DNA from: Mytilus edulis
Taxonomy: Eukaryota > Mollusca > Bivalvia > Mytilida > Mytilidae
Length of the DNA: 64,000 nucleotides
Reading direction: 5' to 3'
NCBI RefSeq assembly: GCF_963676685.1
Contig: NC_092349.1
Coordinates: forward strand, 34,764,293 to 34,828,292
A program made the translations under genes and the position numbers. Below, one piece after another: positions 21,423 to 31,803 of this stretch (within the stretch, counting starts at the first letter, position 1; each line of letters starts with the position of its first letter). The notes beneath the pieces are model-generated. The model worked only from the letters and a program-made list of their open reading frames with translations. It made no database searches and was not told the DNA's origin.

Positions 21423-23423
21423 TCAGTTATGTGGTAAACTGTCATAAAAGGGATGGAAGTCTCTTGGAATAACAGCTTTTAGTTCTTGTAGGTGTTGATA
21501 TTTAGCTTTCTTGATAGGCACTTGCGATAAATATAGTCTTTCAATAGTATCATCTACACTGGGTAGACCAACTTTCGATCTTCTTGGGAAATCCTGATAT
21601 TGGTCAGAAAAATCTAACTTGTACTGAATTGACCCATCTTCTGTGTACTTTAGAACTCTTATATTCGTAACAACAGGATCTCCAACCCTATTTCCTGGGC
21701 GGATGGATGAGTAGTACTTCAATTCACTATACTTTCCAAAGAATTCGTGTGATAAATATTTTACATCATAGGGTTGGTGTGGCCTTGCATCTTTAATCAG
21801 ATCTATATAGTTCTGCGGACAGTAGATTGGTTTGTTTCTAAGTTTTCTTTCTATAGTACTGTGGATGCTATCGCACTCCATCTGTGTGTGTCCTTTTTCT
21901 AAATATTTTTGAATGATTGTGATCTTTTTTTCAAAGGCTTGGCGAAGAAGTGTATTTGATACCGTTAAATTTCGGTTTTGGTATGTACAACCATCACTGT
22001 AGATGACAAGTTCTTTCACACCCTCAAGCTTATCTATAAAATCACTAAGGCAGGATGCAAAAGAATTTGCTGTGAGTTCTCCTTCACTTTCAGTCCAGAA
22101 ATAGCATGTTACGTGTGTTGAATCCATTTCATGAACTGTAAAGTTGTGGCACCCTAATTTAGTCTTATAATACAAGGCACTAGCCTTGAGTAATGGGCAT
22201 AAAAGTACCGCCTGTAGATCTAGAGTCACTACTTTTATGTCATTAGATGTCTGTGCCCTAATTTTATCAGAAGCTTTTTCTGCTCTTGCCTTTTCCTTTC
22301 GATCTACATGATTTCTATATTCTTCCTCAGAAACATTGCTCATCTCAAAAGCACAACATATATCACATTGGTCCTTTTTTGGTTGAAATAATGACAAATA
22401 TTCGTCCTCAAAAATCCTTCGAAAAACTTTGATACTTATTATGTTTTTTCCTCTATTGGAACAAAAGTTGTTATATTCGCGGTATAGTTCACTAAAGTTG
22501 GTGAAAGTTGGTTCTAAGTAAATCTTTGACGTACTTGCTCTGCAATAATGAGAAGGCATTTTAGGCAACAATTCCAAGAATTCTTTGGCACTTGCATTTC
22601 CATCTGGATTTCGATGATTAGATAATCTTTGGTTAGGCTTTTCAGGAATACCATTTCCACTTTTCATCAACCAGTCGTAGAGTGTCCGTTCTCCTATGGC
22701 TAAGGTAGACAAAAACATTTTCTTGCACACCAACACTCGATGTCCATTTTTCTTCAAAAAGTATTTGAATGAATATTTCCGTCTACTATTTTCAGCTTTC
22801 TTCTGTTTCGCTTCAGTCTTGTCAACCATACTAATGACAAAAACCTTCTTTTGGTCCCAGTTCATGTTATTCCAAAAACTATGAAATATAGCTAGCCTCT
22901 CATTTTCATTGAACAATAAACATTTTTTACATCGCTTTGAGCAATTTCTTTCACCAACTGTTCGTTTTTCTTTTTCTACTGAATATGAATACTTTCCATC
23001 AGGACCTTTCTTTAATCCGTAATACATTTCACCGTCCATTCGGAGCCTCTTGTTTCTGTTTTTCTCCCACTGATCCTTCTCTGCTCTACCTCGTTTGGCT
23101 CGCTTTTGCTTAGCTGCAATATTGTGTGTACCATTTTCTCTATTTACTCTTAGTTCTTGTGTGTATCTTTTATAATTTCTTTTAACTATTTCATTTTCGT
23201 CCTGCTGGGCATTGTCATTATTTTCATGTTCTTCATCTTGTTTTTGAGGTGCCCAATCAGGGTCTCTTGTAGAGTCATCCAAATCATTGTCTGATTCAGA
23301 ACATTCTAAATTATCTCTTTCTTTAATAGTTGAACCTTGAATTCGGAAATGGTGAAGACGTAATTGTTGCCTTTGTTCTTTCAACACATTGTCAATGTTT
23401 GAATAATTGTTATTTTGATCCAT
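21423..23423 (-). CDS. Transposase-like protein, YSDGC..QNRN family (666 aa)
   Basis: This is a long intact frame. I start it at ATG 23423, 4 bases after the stop of the upstream PHD ORF; an upstream in-frame ATG at 23483 overlaps that ORF. The acidic and basic N-terminus (about 1-140) has ECSESDNDLDD and KQKRAKRGRAEKDQ, probably nuclear targeting or DNA binding. A Cys cluster (NCSKRCKKC) and FHSFWNNMNWDQKKVF follow near 160-205, and QCDICC near 350. The C-terminal half has LDLQAVLLCP (D402), VIYSDGCTYQNRN (D477) and GHTQMECDSIH (E516, D518). The spacing suggests an RNase-H-like DDE/D fold, resembling what I recall of DUF7869-type proteins. Strand transfer is inferred from family likeness, not shown. 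No frameshift or stop is present, so it may be young or domesticated. Confidence 0.75.
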   Translation of the reverse strand: MDQNNNYSNIDNVLKEQRQQLRLHHFRIQGSTIKERDNLECSESDNDLDDSTRDPDWAPQKQDEEHENNDNAQQDENEIVKRNYKRYTQELRVNRENGTHNIAAKQKRAKRGRAEKDQWEKNRNKRLRMDGEMYYGLKKGPDGKYSYSVEKEKRTVGERNCSKRCKKCLLFNENERLAIFHSFWNNMNWDQKKVFVISMVDKTEAKQKKAENSRRKYSFKYFLKKNGHRVLVCKKMFLSTLAIGERTLYDWLMKSGNGIPEKPNQRLSNHRNPDGNASAKEFLELLPKMPSHYCRASTSKIYLEPTFTNFSELYREYNNFCSNRGKNIISIKVFRRIFEDEYLSLFQPKKDQCDICCAFEMSNVSEEEYRNHVDRKEKARAEKASDKIRAQTSNDIKVVTLDLQAVLLCPLLKASALYYKTKLGCHNFTVHEMDSTHVTCYFWTESEGELTANSFASCLSDFIDKLEGVKELVIYSDGCTYQNRNLTVSNTLLRQAFEKKITIIQKYLEKGHTQMECDSIHSTIERKLRNKPIYCPQNYIDLIKDARPHQPYDVKYLSHEFFGKYSELKYYSSIRPGNRVGDPVVTNIRVLKYTEDGSIQYKLDFSDQYQDFPRRSKVGLPSVDDTIERLYLSQVPIKKAKYQHLQELKAVIPRDFHPFYDSLPHN

Positions 23424-23427
23424 TTTA

Positions 23428-23709
23428 TTAACACTTGTCGCATACATACATGTTCCAACCACAAAATCTAAAGAAACACTCACAAACAGCTTTTGGCAGA
23501 TTTTTTACACACTTCAAATGAAAGCGTTTGTCACATTTATCGCAACGAACCCACTCCTCCTGATTTGAATCAAATAAAATTACTGTTTCATTATACAGCA
23601 CTTGACAATCTAGTTTATATGCATTGCATGGAGCTATCTTGCAAAATTCACAAAACCATTTGGCACGGTAATCTTCAGAATCTGACCCGGAAGATACATC
23701 TCGTTCCAT
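23428..23709 (-). CDS. PHD-like zinc-finger ORF upstream of the transposase (93 aa)
   Basis: It starts exactly at ATG 23709, which is the first base after a good acceptor (TTATTTTTCAG). Residues include WFCEFCKIAPC, EEWVRCDKCDKRFHLKC and, at the end, MYVCDKC. The WVxCDxCxxxFHxxC pattern is a PHD/FYVE-type zinc finger of the kind that reads histone tails. It stops (TAA 23430-23428) in a frame different from that of the 666-aa ORF, with 4 bases between stop and next ATG. The pair may be two products of one mRNA, a broken fusion (one indel), or joined by unseen splicing. PHD fingers often sit next to transposases, which supports a functional link. Confidence 0.65.
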   Translation of the reverse strand: MERDVSSGSDSEDYRAKWFCEFCKIAPCNAYKLDCQVLYNETVILFDSNQEEWVRCDKCDKRFHLKCVKNLPKAVCECFFRFCGWNMYVCDKC

Positions 23710-24253
23710 CTGAAAAATAATTTAAATGAGTGTGAATAAAATTGAAGTTTAATCATGTTACAAAAATAACCAACAAAACTTCATAAATTATGATTTTCCT
23801 CGATAATTAAATACTTCAGACGTTGTTGTTGAGTTAAATGTTCTATTTCCAGGCATCTATATAAATGCTACCACAATAGAGATAAGAACTAAACAGTTGT
23901 ACAAGATTATTGCCTATATTACAAAAAGTCGTATGTAATTGAAGGAATACAAACAAATCTTATTTATCACAATGATTTCGTTTGATTTATGTTAATAAAT
24001 CAGCAGGGGGCGAAATTAATGTTTTTATATACTGAAAGCAGTGTTATTATAATTCAATCTGATAAAACACCCTTTGATTTGATAAATTGATTTGATGATT
24101 ATCTGAGACCAGAAAATAAATGCATTTTGACATGTTATTAAGTGAATCTAGACACTAACTAGCTATTCAGATATTATATTTATTTACCTTAAATATTGTA
24201 TTATACTTCCTACCTTGTATCAGTTTATAAAATTCCAAAATCCAGGCGTCCAT
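23710..24253 (-). other. Probable 5' leader exon and intron of the transposase gene
   Basis: On the minus strand a donor CAAG|GTAGGAAG lies at 24214/24213 and the acceptor TTTTTCAG at 23710, giving a 504-bp intron that ends exactly before the PHD ORF ATG. The upstream exon holds a short ATG frame (MDAWILEFYKLIQ from 24253) that would join out of frame with the PHD ORF, so the exon is more likely untranslated leader. Two CCAAT-type words lie beyond it (near 24310 and 24355). Confidence 0.45.
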
Positions 24254-24484
24254 CACTCAACTAAATTTTTGAATAAAATATACAACATTTTGGAATCACA
24301 ATATTGAACCAATCAATGTTGGCAGTTTTGTCACATGTCGTTTTAGAATGAATTCGATTGGTTAAGAGATGGGACATTTTGGAAGAACATGTAACAAGAC
24401 CCGCCAAATCTTTCTATAAGTAAAACACAAAACCGCAAAATTTGCGATATACGACATTTTAGAAGCCCAGCGACGATATGTTCC

Positions 24485-24830
24485 TTACGTCGTAACTACA
24501 ATCCCCTTCCCTTTCATAAATGTGACCCACCGAATTAAGACTATTTACCGGATTAATAATCTCATAAGCAACACGACGGGCGCCACATGTGGATCAGGAT
24601 CTGCTTACCATTACGGAGCCCCTGAGATCATCCCTTGTTTTTGGTAGGGTTCGTGTTGTTTATTCTTAAGTTTTCTATGTTGTGTCATGTGTACTATTGT
24701 TTGTCTGCTTGGTTTTTTTTTTCTTCATGTGCAGCCATGACGTTGTCAGTTTATTCTCGATTTATGAGTTTGACTGTCCCCCTGGTATCTTTGGTCCCTC
24801 TTTTATTGCTTATTTATGAAATGTAAATGT
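24485..24830 (+). repeat. Dispersed repeat (GGGTTCGTGTTG family), long copy
   Basis: It reads CCTTACGTCGTAACTACAAT, then CGACGGGCGCCACATGTGG, GGATCTGCTTACC, GGGTTCGTGTTGTTTATTC and CCTGGTATCTTTGGTCCCTC. Shorter copies are at 10150-10325 and 26820-26960 (minus). It begins immediately at the right inverted repeat of the candidate transposon. Confidence 0.75.
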
Positions 24831-24924
24831 TTAGCGTTCAACTTGGTATGCTTTTCTATATATCTTGATCTATTTTTGTTGAAACCAAATAAATGATAGT
24901 AGTTATCAATGGTACCACTCAGGA

Positions 24925-25065
24925 TTATAATTTGATACGCCAGACGCGCGTTTTGTCTACATAAGACTCATCAGTGACGTTCAGATCAAAATAGTTATTA
25001 AGCCAAACAAGTAGAAAGTTGAAGAGTATTGAGGACCAAAAATTCCAAAACGTTTACATTTGTGA
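24925..25065 (-). repeat. Hammerhead repeat, short subfamily
   Basis: On the minus strand this copy runs from TTTTGGAATTTTTGGTCCTC through CAACTTTCTACTTGTTTGGC and the hammerhead to AAATTATAATCCTGAGTGG. This is the subfamily that also includes 32460-32615 and 53395-53510. Confidence 0.85.
24937..24980 (-). ncRNA. Hammerhead ribozyme inactivated at G12
   Basis: CTGATGA, stem II (GTCT/AGAC), stem III and the GUC triplet are intact, and stem I pairs as ACGTCA/TGGCGT. The GAAA box reads AAAA: the first base, G12, which acts as general base in cleavage, is A. A G12A change is expected to abolish most activity. Confidence 0.8.
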
Positions 25066-25124
25066 TTCTATTAGTGAGAATGCTAAGTTTTGTTGTAGAA
25101 GTTAATACTGGTCCTTAAGGTTCT

Positions 25125-26560
25125 ATTTTCTCAATTTTTCACATTAACATTAGAAGTATGCGTAATAAAGAAGACTATGTTGAAAAGTTTAGTAACGATA
25201 ACGATGTGATTTGTTTAACCGAAACGCATCTACCGAAAATATCAAAATGGAAGATATTATTTAGGGTTATAAAAAAAAGTAAAATCACAAAAATACTGAA
25301 CTTAGAGGAAAATCAATTCGAAAAGTCCATAATCACATGGCAAAATCATATAATAATACGCATAAAAAAAGAATGGACAAGAACTGTCATATTCCTGACT
25401 TGGTACAGGCATTTTCAAATGAAGAAAATGGTGGATTAAACCTGGTTTTATAGCGATATAGTAGAGATCATTGAATGAAAGACCACAATAGCTCAATATA
25501 CTATTGGATACATATGTCACTTGATGGTCGCTGTATATAAATAAACTGTATAATATCTCTTCTATTATGTGATATCTCGAAAACACTTGATAGGGTATGG
25601 CATACTTGCCCCTTTGGTATAGCTAAAATTATATAGTATTGATGGAAAACTTTACAAACAATTTGAAATTGAAAACAACGCTGATTTTATGCCCCCTTTA
25701 TTATGGCCATTATGTTTTCTGGTCTGTATGTCCGTTCGTTCGTTCGTCCGTCTGTCCTGCTTCAGGTTAAAAAAAAATTGGTCGAGGTAGTTTTCGAAGA
25801 AGTTGAAGTCCAATCAACTTGAAACTAAGTAACATGTTTCCTATGATATGATCTTTCTAAGTTCAACGCCAAATTAGAGATTCTATCCTATTTTCAGGGT
25901 CCATCGAACATAGAAAATGATAGTGCGGATTGGGCATCCGTGTACTTGGGACACATTCTTGTTTTCAAGTTCATATTGGGAATACATATGCAGACGTTCA
26001 CAAGGCTCTGTATTAGGTCCCCTACTTTTCCCTATTCATGTTAATGACATAGCTGATTATTTGATACGTCTATCTCAACTGTTTGATAATGAAACTCACT
26101 TCCTTACACAAAAGAGAACGGCCTAAATAGCGAATAAGAACAAATCTCAGTATGGTCTAAAGATTGGCTTATTATTTCTAATGGAAATCACTTACTCGTA
26201 TTTACTAAACATTTATAAGACCCATGCATCATGGAACATGCAGTGAGAAATGCCATGGTTGTACATTTACACTACAAGATTCCGACAATCAAGAACATGT
26301 TGAGTTTGAGGCAGAAAAATTAGTTAGTGGGTTGCCTGTGTTTGCTAGTCCGGGCTGGGGGAGGCTATATTTTTTAACAGGCTGACGATTGAAACATTTG
26401 TGATAGTGGACAGGAGAAAGTCCAGAAAGCTCAATATGTTCTATTCTTTACATAATGGGACTGCCCCTGATTATCTCTGAAACATACAATTATAATTTGC
26501 GAAACAGTATCAATTATGTGGTACCAAGGTACATCTACTACTATTGAATTGAAAACCCTA
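25125..26560 (+). pseudogene. Broken LINE (endonuclease and RT pieces)
   Basis: The plus strand reads SMRNKEDYVEKFSNDNDVIC then LTETHL (25155-25232), an AP-endonuclease block. A short element interrupts at 25275. RT pieces follow: DISKTLDRVWHT near 25565, then SQGSVLGPLLFPIHVNDIAD (26005-26065), a damaged LFDNETH where LFADDT is expected (26080), and SKDWLIISN near 26160. RKLNMFYSLHNGTAPDYL follows near 26440-26490. The order is that of a Jockey/CR1-type ORF2. Stops and shifts are many, so it is long dead. Confidence 0.75.
25275..25450 (+). mobile_element. Short element of the AGTAAAATCACAAAAATACT family inside the LINE
   Basis: It has the same ends and body as 17376-17560. It separates the LINE endonuclease from its RT part, which shows that it inserted after the LINE. 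Confidence 0.75.
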
Positions 26561-26639
26561 AACCCCGACATACGTACATAAAAAATATAAATATTAAATA
26601 TTTCGTTTGAATTGTTTTACATTTGTCATCCAGGGGCCT

Positions 26640-26765
26640 TTTATATCTGACAATGCAGTATGGGCTTTGCTCATTGTTGAAGGCCGTACGGTGACCTATA
26701 GTTGTTCATTTCTGTGTCTGTCGTTTGGTCTTTTGTGATGCCAATCATACCACATTTTTTTATGT
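26640..26765 (-). repeat. GATGTGG repeat, short copy
   Basis: The minus strand matches the CCAATCATACCACAT-type end and the body with AGGTCACCGTACGGCCTTCA. A GGTTCG-family repeat follows in reverse at 26820-26960. Confidence 0.7.
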
Positions 26766-26819
26766 GGACAGCAATAAAAACAATCAATGAATTATAGACT
26801 CTTGGCCTGATTCTCAAAG

Positions 26820-26960
26820 ACGTATCCAAAAAGAGGGACGAAAGATACCAGAAACTCAAAAATCGAAAATAAAACTGACAATGCCATGCCTTAAAAAAAA
26901 GACAAACAGCAGACATACAAAAGTACACATGACACAACATATAAAACCAAAGAATAAGCA
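26820..26960 (-). repeat. GGGTTCGTGTTG-family repeat, minus copy
   Basis: In reverse it carries GTTTCTGGTATCTTTCGTCC, TGGCATTGTCAGTTTTATTT and GATTCGTGTTGCTTATTC. The open frames over it are repeat by-products. Confidence 0.65.
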
Positions 26961-27094
26961 ACACGAATCAAAGGGGGCAATGTAATATAATAGAGTTTCC
27001 GCAAAGCTAAGGAATAAGTGTATGCAACGAACATGTTTAATACTTATAGCCATCGCTAATAAGTAATACAGTTTACTGTGGAGAGGTAAAGATG

Positions 27095-27540
27095 ATAAAA
27101 AGTAAAATCACAAAAATATTAAACTCCGAGGAAAATTCAAACCGGATAGTCCCTAATCAAATGGCCAAAGTTTGTACACATCAAACGAATGAACAATAAC
27201 TGTTATATTCCTGAATTTTCTTATGTAGTAAAGTGAATTTAACCTGGTTTAGCTACCTAAAACTCACTTGTATGACAGTTGTATAAACTTCAACACATTG
27301 ACAACGATGTTTGAACAAACCGTACAGACAGAATAGATAGAAGGTAAAAATGTCAAAAATAACAGAGCAACGTCACATGCAGGAAATAAACACAAAAGGG
27401 CACCCAAACAAAGCAAATAAGCAAAACAAAAAGACGAAGGTACAGAATTTATCATAGAGCAATGACGGGATGCATAAGTACAGAGCCACGTCATATGTAA
27501 CAAAGAAACACAAAAAGGCACACGTAAAATGGAAACAACT
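27095..27540. mobile_element. Short element joined to a Penelope 3' tail
   Basis: 27095-27290 is another copy of the AGTAAAATCACAAAAATATT element (plus). 27290-27540 is the 3' tail of a Penelope-like element on the minus strand, with GACGGGATGCATAAGTACAG and GTGTTTATTTCCTGCATGTG-type words as at 18040-18300. No RT is left here. Confidence 0.6.
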
Positions 27541-28616
27541 AATAGAACAGACTAAACAAGAAAAAGTAGTATTTACAGAGACAAATACAAGACATTTTAA
27601 ATAGATAATTCTTAATATACTGGTTTGCTTTCTTCGAGACTGTTCTTTCTCTTTAAGGTGTAAAGGTTACCATATCGAATGTCCTCAAACATTACAGTCT
27701 TACTACTGTGATGCCAAAATCTGATTTGTCATTCTGGTCTTAAAGAATATACCCAACCATGTTAATTTCATTAAAATTTTGTCTTGGGTGTTTTACACTC
27801 TGATCTTCATGAAAAACCACGAAAGGCACCAACCTTAAGAACCAACGACTCTAAATATACCATGCTAGAATCGGTATGGACCTTGTTCTCTAGAAGATGG
27901 ATATCTAGAACCCAAACAAACTCCGTCTTTCTTGATAACTGGACTTGTTTTATAGTCCGTATGAACTATCATTCCAAAATAAAGTGGAAGTATTTCTTGT
28001 TAAACTCAAAATTCAATGTTACCAAAGTCAGTACCAACAAGCATTTAGAAACACATTTATGAATTTTTAAACATTCGCCATTTTTAGAATTGTCAGCACG
28101 ATAAGAATATTACCGTTAAAATATAAAGCCCCAAGACAACGAAGTACATTTTTTATAACTGAAAAGATAGGATATATAAATGGATCGAATGATGCACGTG
28201 CAATATGATTGATTGTTGTTTTCCTAGAATCCTATGGTAAATATGTAATTCTTCTACATTATTTATTAATTACCAAAAATACAATATGAAGGTCCTTTGA
28301 TAAAGATTGACCGGGATCATGGTGGTGGTTGGGGATTGACTGCATGGTCCTTCAAAATGCCACTTATGGGCTCCTCAAAGAGTGTTGAATTGGTTCTTAA
28401 CGTTCAAAGGGCACGACGCTCTCAAGGCAAGTCATCGGTGTTATCGTCATAAGTCTGAACGGACTTGGTTGTATATTAAGACACTTATCGCAGTCAAATA
28501 GAAAGAAAGGGTTTTACTGACGATCGGAATAAGAGCACATGGACCAAATGTCAAAGCGACAATCTATCGATCTAACCTTATACATTTGCTTTGTTGCTCC
28601 TTTCATGTCTTTGTAC
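27541..28616. other. No supported feature
   Basis: One 92-codon frame (27784-28062) begins with a plausible ATG but has no family likeness or splice support, so I do not call it. No palindrome or tandem repeat was seen. Confidence 0.4.
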
Positions 28617-28807
28617 TGTAAATTCAGAAATTAATGCGATTTTTTATTGCAAATAATGAGAAAGAATTATAATCGCAATAATGTAAACACTCATTTTGTA
28701 ATTTTTTTTATGAATTTAACAGGATTTTTCTCAATATCGCAAAAAAAAAATTTAGTCTAACATGTCAAACTCGCAATAATAAATGCACGCAATAATTTCT
28801 GAATGTA
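28617..28807. mobile_element. Foldback MITE, about 190 bp
   Basis: The left end TAAATTCAGAAATTAATGCG is matched in reverse by CGCAATAATTTCTGAATGTA at the right, and more TTATTGCG words pair inside. This type of AT-rich foldback is common in animal genomes. There is no coding sequence. Confidence 0.7.
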
Positions 28808-29429
28808 TTGTAGTTATTAATCAAAACGTTTTAAAGTTGGAACTGACCAATTTCTGGACCCCCATTTGTTAATGACACTCGTACGTAATGATGGTTGTTT
28901 GCTTTTCGTTCACTTGCAAATATTTCATGCAGGTTCAGATGAGCACAAAGTACCAACACATACTACAGGTAGGTCCTGGAAGGGGGCCATCCGGAATTAC
29001 GTCGGGGAAGTTTGGACTCCAATTGGATAAAATGAGGTATTTTGGATAAATCCAAAACAGTCGCCTTGCAACAGACTATTTATAGACCCATCATAGAGAT
29101 TTTGCAAAGGTTCATTAAGTGTAGAAAGCGTGGTGCTTTCTCCACACGAGGCGTTGGATCTAATATTTCAATGCTGTCTGGACGTGGATGCGTACTTGTA
29201 CATTACATACGATTAAACGGGTGTCCTACTTCGGCGAGGATTTTACTGACGTGTCGAAAAAAAACATATTTATATTCCCAATTCACCATTTAGGAGTCAA
29301 CGGTACATATTGCAATTGGGTTAAACAAAAGTGCAAGTCCATCGTCTTCTTAAACTAAGACAGTGGTGTAAACCTCAAGATGATAATGGACTTTACCAAA
29401 TTCTTTCATAGTTAAAAAATAATTTGGCT
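28808..29429. other. No supported feature
   Basis: This is mixed sequence with one 83-codon frame at 29042 that shows no recognisable domain. No repeat was identified. Confidence 0.35.
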
Positions 29430-30240
29430 AGAAAGTATTGCTGTATCTGTCGGATTAAACGAGATATCATCCGATTACTTTGATGATGTTGGTAAAAATA
29501 GCCTATGAATTTGTTATTGAAAAATCAAAACATCAGCAAACATTATTACAATTCAAAACTTTATCTTTATAGTAAACTTTAAAATGAAATTAAATACGAG
29601 GAATACTTGCACAATCTAAACAATGTTGATAGTCGTCAAAATAACGTGTAAGTGATCATAATTTGGAAATTGAATTAGGACGTTATAAAAAAATTCAAAG
29701 AGAACACAGACTGCAAAGTTTGTAAAATTTTAGATGATGAGAAACACTTTCCTTTATTGCCAAATTAACAGTAATGTAAGACATTCCCATATCATAATGA
29801 CAAGTAAAAAAGCAACTATAATCTTATTAAACAAACTAATGAAAATAGTTCAAAATTCAATTATGAGTCCCCTATCATTAGTGCCAATTTTTTTTATATA
29901 AAGGAACCTATGCTTTCTACCTGTTGATGGGCAAAGAGTATTTATCATTTTTCATTTTCATGGAGGCTATTAAAATTTTCTATACTTTTAGTCTTTTAAT
30001 TTTTCAATAAAAACTGGTCTAATGGAAGCGTTTTTGCTGCAATAAAAAAGAAAATGTTTTTCATCCTCAATTGTATTGCAGGACTGACACAATCGGTTAT
30101 CCCTCGGGACTTTTAGGTGTTTCCCTTTTTCTATTATTAATTATGATAGTACATGTTCGTCTATTTTCGGATATATTAGAATTCAGATGTGTTTCTATTG
30201 TTTATATGATTTTTCATGGTGATTAAAGAGTTTAACTTTT
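29430..30240 (+). pseudogene. LINE ORF2 C-terminal fragment and 3' tail
   Basis: After a run of stops the frame gives NLEIELGRYKKIQREHRLQ-like text near 29665-29720, then KFVKF and DDEKHF around 29725-29755. These match the CxxC..DDExHFF tail of the longer LINE at 58672-60730 (LCTHCDVLDDEFHFFFKC). The rest to 30240 looks like its 3' UTR. It is degraded and 5'-truncated. Confidence 0.6.
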
Positions 30241-30259
30241 AATTCAGTTTGTATTTGGT

Positions 30260-31790
30260 TTAGATTCTAACACTCCTCAACATGCTTAAAATCTACATTT
30301 GCTACCTGTGCAATGTTTTTTACATACGTAAACCATGTGTAACATCCTGCTGAATCCAGATTTTTTGATAGAGTGAAAGCCTCATACAATAAGGGATTTA
30401 TACAATTAGATAAAAGTCTTTTTAAATGAAGTAAACTTTGGACCTTTATTTTTAATTCTAATGGATAGCGTCTTAATTTTTTTCATACTGCTAAATTTGA
30501 TGCATTTTTACGTGTTCCCAAAATATATTTACAAAATGATAAATGAAGTTTTTCAAAACATGTTTTATCAGTTAAATCAAGAAAGTCGATCAATTTCTTT
30601 ATGGGATACTTTTGCCATCTGGACAGCTCTATATAATGTTATATATGTACATGTATCGATAGAAGTATCCTCTCAATTATATGTACCAATTGCTTACACC
30701 ATAGTATTACACAAACTACATGCTACTTTTATAGGGATATTATTTAAAGAACCAGTATAGGATTTATTAGCAAACATTACCTTTTTCGCCTTTTGTTACT
30801 AGTAAACTTACCATTACATTTCATAAGAACACCTACAAATTTATATTCTGAAATATGTATCAAATCTATTATCTTCATATTTAACAAAAGATTGTTCTAA
30901 TTAAATGTTTTTGTTTGGCAAAATCATTGTTTTAGTTTTGTTAACATTTAGTGTAAGTTGGCAGGTGTCACAATATTCGTCTAAATTATTTAAGCTATTT
31001 TGCAAACCTTGTTTATTTTCTAAAAGTATAAGTGGATCATCTGCAAACATAAGACAATTTACCTCTTAAGAAACTAATTTTAAAGGATAATTATCATTTT
31101 TTGAGAGTTCACTTTCAATATCATTTATAAAAATATTAAACAAAGAGGGCTTAAAGTCTCTCCTTGTTTCATCCCCTCTTGATATTACAAAAAGTCTTGA
31201 GTGCTGACCCTGCACTTTGATAGCTGATTGAGTGTTAATATATTGTTGTTTACTAATATTAAAAAAATACCAACTCCTAGGTTGTAAAGTTATAAAGGAG
31301 GGCTTTTCTTCATACGGAGTCAAAGGCCTTCCTTAGATCTACAAAGGATGCATACATTTTATTTTCATGTAAATATTTACTTATTAATGATTTTAATACA
31401 AAGCTACTGTCAGAAGTCCTATGATTTTTTACGAAAACCAAATAGACTTTTTTATTGACAGCAGCTTCCATTTTAATAATTTTGGTAGACTTTCATCAAA
31501 GTGAGAGGGTTAGCGCTTAGAACCAGGTTTAATCCACCATTTTCTACATTTGGAAATGCCTGTTCCAATTCAGGAATATGACAGTTCTTGTCCAATCGTT
31601 TTTGATGCGTTTTGTTATTTAATTTTGCCATGTGATTATGGACTTTCCGAATTGATTTTCCTCGTAAGTTCTGTATTTTTGTGATTTTACTTTCTATTAT
31701 GGAGACACCTCTATAATTATTAGGATCGCATTTATCTCCTGCTTTGTGTTACACAACTACAAATGAGTTTTTCCATGAAGAAGGATAAAT
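30260..31790 (-). pseudogene. Dead LINE, minus strand, split by a short element
   Basis: Right to left on the minus strand: SSWKNSFVVV, a stop, then HKAGDKCDPNNYRGV (31790-31715). A short element interrupts at 31490-31690, then FVDLRKAFDS (31340-31315). DETRRDFKPSLFNIFINDIE corresponds to the RQGDxLSPxLFNIFINDI block (31190-31110), and MFADDPLILL holds the catalytic pair at 31036-31047. Further left, LSKNLDSAGCYTWFTYVK (near 30340) matches LAKTLHSAGIYSWYSYVN of the LINE at 58672. It is the same lineage as that LINE, in the opposite orientation, and has many stops. Confidence 0.75.
31490..31690 (-). mobile_element. AGTAAAATCAC-family element inside the minus LINE
   Basis: It is the reverse copy of the element at 17376-17560, ending GGTTTAATCCACCATTTTCT on the outer side. 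It splits the LINE between the NNYRG block and the DLRKAFDS block. Confidence 0.7.
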
Positions 31791-31803
31791 ATTTATAGAT
31801 TAT

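Larger units (their letters stand above)
20571..24479 (-). mobile_element. Candidate DNA transposon with a PHD plus transposase-like gene
   Basis: Two near-perfect inverted repeats, 20571-20603 and 24446-24479, share TCGCTGGGCTTCTAAAATG (one change plus one gap over about 33 bp) and a looser GCAAATTTTA inside. Between them lie the two minus-strand ORFs. No target duplication was found next to the repeats. Each repeat is also continuous with sequence I recognise as dispersed repeats outside, so the true ends may lie elsewhere. Treat the borders as provisional. Confidence 0.5.

Noticed and set aside
24214-24253. MDAWILEFYKLIQ as the true N-terminus of the PHD ORF
   Set aside because: Splicing from its donor to the acceptor at 23710 joins out of frame; kept only as a probable untranslated leader.
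30461-30760. A 99-codon plus-strand frame with hydrophobic text
   Set aside because: It is the antisense of the minus-strand LINE C-terminal region.
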